Source: Bacteroidia bacterium (GTDB taxonomy: Bacteria > Bacteroidota > Bacteroidia > Flavobacteriales > Flavobacteriaceae). From it: 64,000 nucleotides of DNA. Under the pieces are notes generated by a model. The model searched no databases, was not told the origin of the DNA, and worked only from the letters and a program-made list of their open reading frames with translations. Both the position numbers and the translations under genes were made by a program. This document shows positions 59,526 through 64,000 of the stretch, in pieces (position 1 is the stretch's first letter; every line of letters starts with the position of its first letter). The DNA is taken from contig JAUIDI010000008.1 in assembly GCA_030428705.1 (NCBI GenBank), positions 92,549 through 156,548 on the forward strand. The letters run 5' to 3'.

Positions 59526-61049
59526 TTAGATGTAATATTTAAATGCCAAAGGCGGTGTTTTTATGTCGGTACTTGCGGTAAGTATTTCGCCAATCTTATC
59601 GGCAAATCGTAATGTCACAGGTTCTCCATCTGCAAAAATGCAAGCATTATAATTTAATTTAGTTAAGGATAAAATATCCTTTAAAACTTGTTTTATATCT
59701 GCTTCTCCCTTATTAATTTCTATAAATAAAGGATTAGGAACTTCCATTGATAAAGCAGTTTGTATTTTAGGAACATAGCCCACAGTCCATAGAAAAGCAC
59801 TTCTATCGTTCACTACATATGCATTTCCTCTTAAAATTGCATAATCTCCTTCTGTTTTGTAAAGTTTAAGAGGTTTGGTTTTCGATATTGTAACTCCAAC
59901 AAGATTGGTCTCTTTCGGCGTAACTTCCAAAAATGCGTTCCACTCCTCATGATTGAAGCGAGTTTTTGCGTGAACGAACACTTCTTTGGGATACTCTCCG
60001 ATTTGTTCTTTATATGATTCTAAAGATTGACTTAATAGAGCCTTTGCTTCCTTAGGTTTTAAATGAAATTGTCCATTTTTAGGATTATACCAAGGTCCAA
60101 CTTCTCCTTTAAAAACTGTGCCATCTCCATTATCTAAAAACATTTGAGCTGCACAGCAAGCATTTCTTGGATTTTTGCTTTTTTCTACTTTTTTGTAAAC
60201 TAATCCAAGATAACAAACTCCATTTCTGACATCGGATAACTTCCACGGTTTACCACCTGCTTTGTAAAATGCAGCTGTAGAAATTGTCCAAGCTAAATGT
60301 CCCTCAATTTTAGAGAAATCCCTTACCGGTAAACCGAAAGCGTTCTTAAAATTTCGCCACGCCAATGTACTTTCCCTAAAAATTTGAGTTGGAATTGTGT
60401 GTTCTAATAACCTTGCTTTAAATTGGTCGTGAAATTGCGCGTCATAATTATAAGTCTCAGCTTCCTTTTCCTGTTCTTTTAGTTCTTCGTTGACATCTGG
60501 AAATAATGATGGCTCATATCTAAATGTTTTCGCCTTTGATTTAGACATTAGTGCTTTAGTCTGTACCATCTCTTTAGGAAGTATGGAATTTGGTCTACAA
60601 TATTTATGAATTTCATCAGGAACTATAACAAACCAGACATCAATATTTTCATCTTCATTTTTATTGGCTGATATAATTTTATTAATGAAAAGCGAAACGA
60701 GGTCGTAAGTTCGCTTATGTGTACTGCTATTGTAAAGTAATTTGCCAATTTCCTCATTCGTTACTTCTTTGAAAGTAATTCCTGAAGATTCCCATTTACA
60801 ACCAAATATCGCTTCAAACCCAGGAAACATAGGTCGGGTAATACTATTGCTATTGTAAATTGGTTTTTGAATAAGATCTAAATAATCTTTAAAAATCTTA
60901 AGTCCATCAGTCGTTCCGATAACCCCACTTCTAATACCATAAAGATTATTTAAAGGTCCGAATAAGGTGAGACCATCTCTGGCATCTGTACACTTTTGAC
61001 CGTGAGCAAAGAGTATATTCGGCTCTTCAATGTATATAAGTTCTTTCAT
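59526..61049 (-). CDS. Short prokaryotic Argonaute (SPARTA)
   Basis: A 507-residue protein containing only MID and PIWI regions, the short-pAgo architecture. The N-terminal MID-containing half has 'ITRPMFPGFEAIFGCKWES' and 'WFVIVPDEIHKYCRP'. The PIWI half has 'GHLAWTISTAAFYKAGGKPW', 'YLGLVYKKV', 'KEVFVHAKTRFNHEEW' and the end 'PLAFKYYI'. The catalytic DEDX tetrad of slicing Argonautes is not apparent. The product looks extremely close to the characterised Maribacter polysiphoniae short Argonaute as I remember it. It binds guide RNA and senses target DNA. Its start overlaps the TIR-APAZ stop by 4 bp. Confidence 0.93.
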   Translation of the reverse strand: MKELIYIEEPNILFAHGQKCTDARDGLTLFGPLNNLYGIRSGVIGTTDGLKIFKDYLDLIQKPIYNSNSITRPMFPGFEAIFGCKWESSGITFKEVTNEEIGKLLYNSSTHKRTYDLVSLFINKIISANKNEDENIDVWFVIVPDEIHKYCRPNSILPKEMVQTKALMSKSKAKTFRYEPSLFPDVNEELKEQEKEAETYNYDAQFHDQFKARLLEHTIPTQIFRESTLAWRNFKNAFGLPVRDFSKIEGHLAWTISTAAFYKAGGKPWKLSDVRNGVCYLGLVYKKVEKSKNPRNACCAAQMFLDNGDGTVFKGEVGPWYNPKNGQFHLKPKEAKALLSQSLESYKEQIGEYPKEVFVHAKTRFNHEEWNAFLEVTPKETNLVGVTISKTKPLKLYKTEGDYAILRGNAYVVNDRSAFLWTVGYVPKIQTALSMEVPNPLFIEINKGEADIKQVLKDILSLTKLNYNACIFADGEPVTLRFADKIGEILTASTDIKTPPLAFKYYI

Positions 61050-62401
61050 TCTAAATCTAAATTTTCAACATATTCTTCTTGCTCCTCCTCATCGTATTTA
61101 TTAAAATCTGATAATTCAACTTCTTCTTCAAGAGTGTTTTTTTCAGGAATATTATAGCTAACACTACTTCTAAACTTTACTGGTTCATTAGATATATAAA
61201 CTTTTTCTTCACTACCCATCTCCAAATAAAATGAATCATCATAGTCGGATAAATATTTAACAAATGCTAAAAGTTTACTTCTCCAAGTGTTATTCCACCA
61301 ATTTTTACCTTGCCTTCTTCTTGATGAATGTTGAACACTGGAAGAATCAATCAATTTTTTCCCATCGATTGTAAAAAATATGTGTGAGGAAATCATAAAT
61401 ACAGGAAATGGATAAAGTTTAGAAGCTCCTGAAATTCCGAAATGCCAATTTTTGTCTTTTTGTTTTCCTACCAATAATGTTTTATCGAATTTATCTTTTT
61501 CTAATTTGCCTTTTTCAAGCCAGTATGCCGTCCTATTCGACATTTCATATTCTTGAACTTCTTTGTCTTTCATCCTTAACTCAAAAGCTTTGTTAAGCAG
61601 TTGTACGATTAATCTTTTACATTCTCCGTTTCCAATAAAATTTGAATCATAGGTTCCAGACAAAATATCTTCGGTTGGTATTCTAATTGTTTTACTCTTG
61701 TGATAGGTCTCTGTTTTTGGTAATTGGTGCGTAAAGTCATAAGCCCAAGCAAACGTACAGAGATAATTTTTGTAACGAACAGCAGGAAATGTCAGTTCTC
61801 TAACGTCAAATCTTTTAGGAAGCATCCAATTGTATTCGTGAAATCTTAACTCTTCAGGAAAGGACAATATTGAAAGCCAATTTGAATCATAAATTTCTTC
61901 TTTTTCAATTACGCTTTTATCATGCAGAAAAATTTGTTGATAAAGTAAATTACTTTTTGAAGCGTCAGCAACTTCCTTTGGAACTTCTTGTTTTTCGAAA
62001 GCTTCTAATAAATCTTTCAAACCTTTGGCCCAAGACTTTTTAAAATCAATAGCGTTTAGCCTTAAAATATCAATATTAATATCATCGTAAGAGAGTTGTT
62101 CATCAATTGCTAATGGAATTATGAACTTATCATCTTTCAGTTGTTTTTTTACTTTTGCGGCAACCGCTAATTCTTTAAGAACACCTTCGCGTTGATTTGA
62201 ATAAGATGATGAAACGAGTAAAAATTTACAGGTATCTTCTCTTATAACTTTTTCTATATTGCTCCAGAAATCAACTCCTTTATCTAAAAATAGAATGTCA
62301 CACCATACTTCATATCCCAATCCTATTAATTTTAAAGCTAACCATTTTGTGAAATCATTATCATCTGGTGTTGCGTGACTTATAAAAATTTTCTCTCTCA
62401 T
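61046..62401 (-). CDS. TIR-APAZ NADase subunit of SPARTA
   Basis: ATG 62401 (MREKIFISH, 451 residues) is chosen over an ATG seven codons earlier. From it the conserved Glu of 'REGVLKE' falls at residue 77, the number I recall for the catalytic Glu of the Maribacter protein. TIR domain: residues 1-135 ('KIFISHATPDDNDF', 'GYEVWCDILFLDKGVDFW', 'FLLVSSSYSN'). APAZ: about 160-451 ('HSSRRRQGKNWWNNTWR' near 360 is typical). After guide-directed target recognition the complex oligomerises and depletes NAD(P)+, killing or arresting the invaded cell. The acidic C terminus ('YDEEEQEEYVENLDLE') is a known feature. Confidence 0.94.
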   Translation of the reverse strand: MREKIFISHATPDDNDFTKWLALKLIGLGYEVWCDILFLDKGVDFWSNIEKVIREDTCKFLLVSSSYSNQREGVLKELAVAAKVKKQLKDDKFIIPLAIDEQLSYDDINIDILRLNAIDFKKSWAKGLKDLLEAFEKQEVPKEVADASKSNLLYQQIFLHDKSVIEKEEIYDSNWLSILSFPEELRFHEYNWMLPKRFDVRELTFPAVRYKNYLCTFAWAYDFTHQLPKTETYHKSKTIRIPTEDILSGTYDSNFIGNGECKRLIVQLLNKAFELRMKDKEVQEYEMSNRTAYWLEKGKLEKDKFDKTLLVGKQKDKNWHFGISGASKLYPFPVFMISSHIFFTIDGKKLIDSSSVQHSSRRRQGKNWWNNTWRSKLLAFVKYLSDYDDSFYLEMGSEEKVYISNEPVKFRSSVSYNIPEKNTLEEEVELSDFNKYDEEEQEEYVENLDLE

Positions 62402-62447
62402 TCTTTTCCTTAGTGTTTTCAAAAAAGGCTAAATATTTTATGATAAA

Positions 62448-62774
62448 TCAAAATTTTAAGCTCTTTTGTTTAGCATTTGATTGACGCAAATAGTTAACTT
62501 TTTTTTCCGCTAAATGAAGGACATCAAGCGAGCAACTACTTTCATAAATTTTATTTGCAATTACTTGGCTAATAAATTCAATTTTTAGTGCGTCGAAATC
62601 TAAATTGAATTCAGAAGCTAATAGAACTAATCGTTTTTCGTCAAATTCTCGTTTTCCATTTTCTATTTTACTCAAATTGGCTGAATCCAATTCAAGTTTG
62701 GCGCCTAATTGAGTCAAAGTCAATCCTTTATTAGTTCTTAAATTTCTAATATACTCTCCGAAATGTTTCTTCAT
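62448..62774 (-). CDS. XRE-family repressor of the SPARTA operon
   Basis: ATG 62774 (MKKHFGEYIRNLR, 108 residues) is used; an upstream TTG lies between the promoter and the ATG. The HTH is classic: 'LTLTQLGAKLELDSANLSKIENG' near 17-39, then 'LVLLASEFNLDFDAL'. The C-terminal 40 residues are helical. It is first in the operon, 46 bp before TIR-APAZ, and a perfect 8-bp inverted repeat overlaps its own promoter (62793-62813), so it probably represses itself and the defence genes. Whether the Maribacter SPARTA locus has the same gene I do not know. Confidence 0.85.
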   Translation of the reverse strand: MKKHFGEYIRNLRTNKGLTLTQLGAKLELDSANLSKIENGKREFDEKRLVLLASEFNLDFDALKIEFISQVIANKIYESSCSLDVLHLAEKKVNYLRQSNAKQKSLKF

Positions 62775-62792
62775 TTTGACTTGCAATTTTGG

Positions 62793-62813
62793 ACTTGTCA
62801 GATATTGACAAGT
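62793..62813. promoter_or_regulatory. Operator of the defence operon
   Basis: ACTTGTCA (62793-62800), GATAT, TGACAAGT (62806-62813): perfect 8-bp arms with a 5-base spacer. It lies 19 bp upstream of the XRE start and covers most of the -7 box (62809-62816), the classic place for an autorepressor. A half site, GACTTG, recurs at 62778-62783. Confidence 0.7.
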
Positions 62814-62838
62814 TTAATCAATTAATGTACATAAGCAA
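62809..62838 (-). promoter_or_regulatory. Promoter of the XRE-SPARTA-helicase-DarT-ARH operon
   Basis: On the minus strand TTG (62838-62836), 19 bases, then TAAACTTG (62816-62809). One base differs from TAnnTTTG; spacing is ideal and equals that of the two repeat promoters elsewhere in the window. No other exact promoter box was found between the six genes, whose gaps are 46, -4, 30, 8 and -4 bp. Confidence 0.6.
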
Positions 62839-62883
62839 GGATCTGACTACTATATTTTAAATAAAAGTGGGCGTGAGGTACAA

Positions 62884-62945
62884 AACAGCTCTTTTGGTTT
62901 ATTCAGCGTCGGCTTCTCAGTCGGTGAAAAACCAAATGTGCTGTT
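62884..62945. other. Stem-loop in the 480-bp gap before the PRTRC genes
   Basis: AACAGC (62884-62889) pairs with GCTGTT (62940-62945), and TTTGGTTT (62893-62900) with AAACCAAA (62929-62936), giving a two-part stem of 14 bp around a loop that contains two GTCGG repeats. A G-rich segment (GTGCGGGTGGG) follows. The gap 62814-63293 holds no gene. The stem may be an RNA structure or part of a conserved element boundary. I recall similar text in flavobacterial ICEs. Confidence 0.35.
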
Positions 62946-63094
62946 CGTGCGGGTGGGTTTATTTTTAGTGGTTCCATTAATTCACGTTTTACAGAACTAT
63001 CTTCAACAAACATTTCTTTAAAAAATACTTACCTACTTGGTCAGAGCATAGTTTTAAATAAATAATGAGGAAACTATTTTTGACCTTATAATCC

Positions 63095-63118
63095 AGCGCC
63101 CTATCGGGCGCTTTTTTT
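63095..63118 (+). terminator. Intrinsic terminator
   Basis: AGCGCCC (63095-63101), loop TATC, GGGCGCT (63106-63112), followed by a T-tract (63112-63118). It is a strong rho-independent terminator on the plus strand, ending any transcript from the 62.9-kb segment before the PRTRC promoter. Confidence 0.85.
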
Positions 63119-63293
63119 GTGGATAGGGGGAAGGAAGAAACAGTTGGTTTTTAGCTTGTTTTTACGAGGATTCCCACAGGTATGGGCGTATCTTGAATGA
63201 GAGTTAAGGAAGGAGCGGGGCAAATTCATGCGGTTTATTCCAAGCCCCGCTTCTAATTAAAATAGTTTTTTAAGAACAATAAATACCGTTACT

Positions 63294-63782
63294 ATGACAG
63301 ACTTTTTTTCAACATTACGGCAAACGGGTATCGAACAATTTGGCATCAGTATTTCCTTTAATGAGGATGTGGTAAGCGTATCTCTACTGCCCAAATCGAG
63401 TGCCAAGGACAAGGCACTCCAATCCCTAAAACCACTTACCCTGCGTGGAAACGTAACGGAAGTGGACGAGAAATTTTTTCAAATCCTTCAAAAACCTTTG
63501 GAGCAGACCAAGGCACTTTTCAGGAATACCGTGGCTTTCGAGAAAACCTTGGCGGAAACCGAACAAAAGACACAACAGGCCAAGAAGAAAAAAGAATCTA
63601 CTTCCAAAAAGGCGACCGAGTTAAAGCAACTTCTGAAAGAGAAGGACTTTAATCCCATGAGCGACCATAAGAAGGCAACTGACCTTGCCAACCAAATTTT
63701 GAAGATAGACGCGAGCCACAAGGAAGCTCAAAAGGTCATCAAGGATATGAAAGCATACGAATCCCCTAAACTTTTTCAATAA
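63294..63782 (+). CDS. PRTRC system protein E
   Basis: A 162-residue protein. The N-terminal half is compact ('FGISISFNEDVVSVSLLPKS' and 'LTLRGNVTEVDEKFFQIL') and the second half a charged coiled coil ('KTQQAKKKKESTSKK'), which fits PRTRC protein E. The PRTRC cassette (ParB-related, ThiF-related) is a conserved set of about six genes on Bacteroidetes and Proteobacteria plasmids and ICEs. Its job is unknown, but partition or an E1-like modification has been suggested. It is the first gene of the cassette here, and its stop overlaps the next start (TAATG). Confidence 0.82.
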   Translation: MTDFFSTLRQTGIEQFGISISFNEDVVSVSLLPKSSAKDKALQSLKPLTLRGNVTEVDEKFFQILQKPLEQTKALFRNTVAFEKTLAETEQKTQQAKKKKESTSKKATELKQLLKEKDFNPMSDHKKATDLANQILKIDASHKEAQKVIKDMKAYESPKLFQ

Positions 63783-64000
63783 TGGAAATCGCAACAATAG
63801 AACGTAAGTACATCTACCAAAACGGCAACAACAACTCCATCGAGTTGGATGATCTGGATAGCCAATTGACCCATCAGCAAGTGATGGAACACTATTCACA
63901 GATCTATGCCGAACTGACCAACGCCAATATTATGGACAAGGGGATTGTCAATGGCTATCATGAAATCCACTTCAAGACCTGGGCAGGAACAAAGGGATAG
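63782..64000 (+). CDS. PRTRC system protein C
   Basis: A 72-residue protein with a complete stop codon at 63998-64000. It begins MEIATIERKYIYQNGNN and continues with 'SQLTHQQVMEHYSQIYAEL' to a C-terminal Gly (TKG), the size and signature of PRTRC protein C. The small fold with a Gly near the C terminus has been compared with ubiquitin-like proteins that a ThiF-type E1 could activate; that is inference. The ThiF-, ParB- and other PRTRC genes should lie just outside the window. Confidence 0.85.
   Translation: MEIATIERKYIYQNGNNNSIELDDLDSQLTHQQVMEHYSQIYAELTNANIMDKGIVNGYHEIHFKTWAGTKG

Noticed and set aside
59526..61049. Catalytically active slicing Argonaute
   Set aside because: The DEDX tetrad is not visible and the length and TIR-APAZ partner identify a short, non-slicing Argonaute.
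1..64000. CRISPR array, tRNA or rRNA genes
   Set aside because: No evenly spaced 24-40-base direct repeats, no clover-leaf with a CCA-type 3' end and no conserved rRNA segments were seen on either strand.
1..64000. Integrase, transposase or attachment sites of the ICE
   Set aside because: No tyrosine or serine recombinase motif and no IS was found. The ends of the element must lie outside this window.

Overview
The window looks like a mobile-element region from a marine member of the Flavobacteriaceae (Bacteroidota). The evidence is a Bacteroidetes-type conjugation operon in the order traA/B, traE, F, G, I, J, K, M, N, O, Q, a PRTRC cassette, promoters of the Bacteroidetes form TTG-N19-TAnnTTTG, near absence of Shine-Dalgarno sites, and proteins with flavobacterial signatures (HYC_CC_PP, DUF3347, an AraC regulator with an N-terminal CxxC domain). 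No integrase or att site is visible, so an integrative conjugative element (ICE) is more likely than a conjugative plasmid, but this is not proven. Identities and families were assigned by reading motifs; no database search was run.

Region 1 (1-21.8 kb, + strand) is metal-resistance cargo: a CDF transporter end, a CaCA exchanger, two small paralogous proteins, a UspA protein, a scar of a deleted P-type ATPase/CDF pair, a Zn/Cd/Pb-type P-type ATPase, a DUF4238 gene, and a copper/silver set (HYC_CC_PP protein, CusA-type RND pump, TolC-like channel, CxxC-AraC regulator, multicopper oxidase fused to a CopB-like barrel, DUF3347 lipoprotein, haem-binding protein, CopA ATPase, PepSY protein, DUF305 protein, CusB-type adaptor). 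Together they would oxidise Cu(I) outside the inner membrane and pump metal from cytoplasm and periplasm out of the cell.

Region 2 (21.8-54.3 kb) is the conjugation and maintenance core. A minus-strand tra operon (22.6-35.0 kb) encodes the type IV secretion channel. A hairpin-rich oriT candidate precedes a MobC-like protein and relaxase. Then come small regulators (ORF6N, HTH), the coupling protein, a Toprim protein, and a plus-strand group with an M23 peptidase and a 1623-residue DNA methylase-helicase. A 44-bp promoter/operator sequence is repeated inside the tra operon and upstream of the M23 peptidase gene.

Region 3 (54.5-62.9 kb) is a visibly A+T-rich cargo island with a SRAP gene and a six-gene minus-strand defence operon: XRE regulator, TIR-APAZ, short Argonaute (together a SPARTA system very like the Maribacter one), an SF1 helicase, a DarT-family DNA ADP-ribosyltransferase, and an ADP-ribosylglycohydrolase. 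SPARTA is known. Its one-promoter linkage to a helicase-DarT-glycohydrolase module, where the expected antidote is a DraG/ARH-type enzyme instead of a DarG macrodomain, is the strongest candidate for something undescribed.

Region 4 (62.9-64.0 kb) has a structured non-coding segment, a strong intrinsic terminator and the first two genes (E, C) of a PRTRC cassette that continues past the window.
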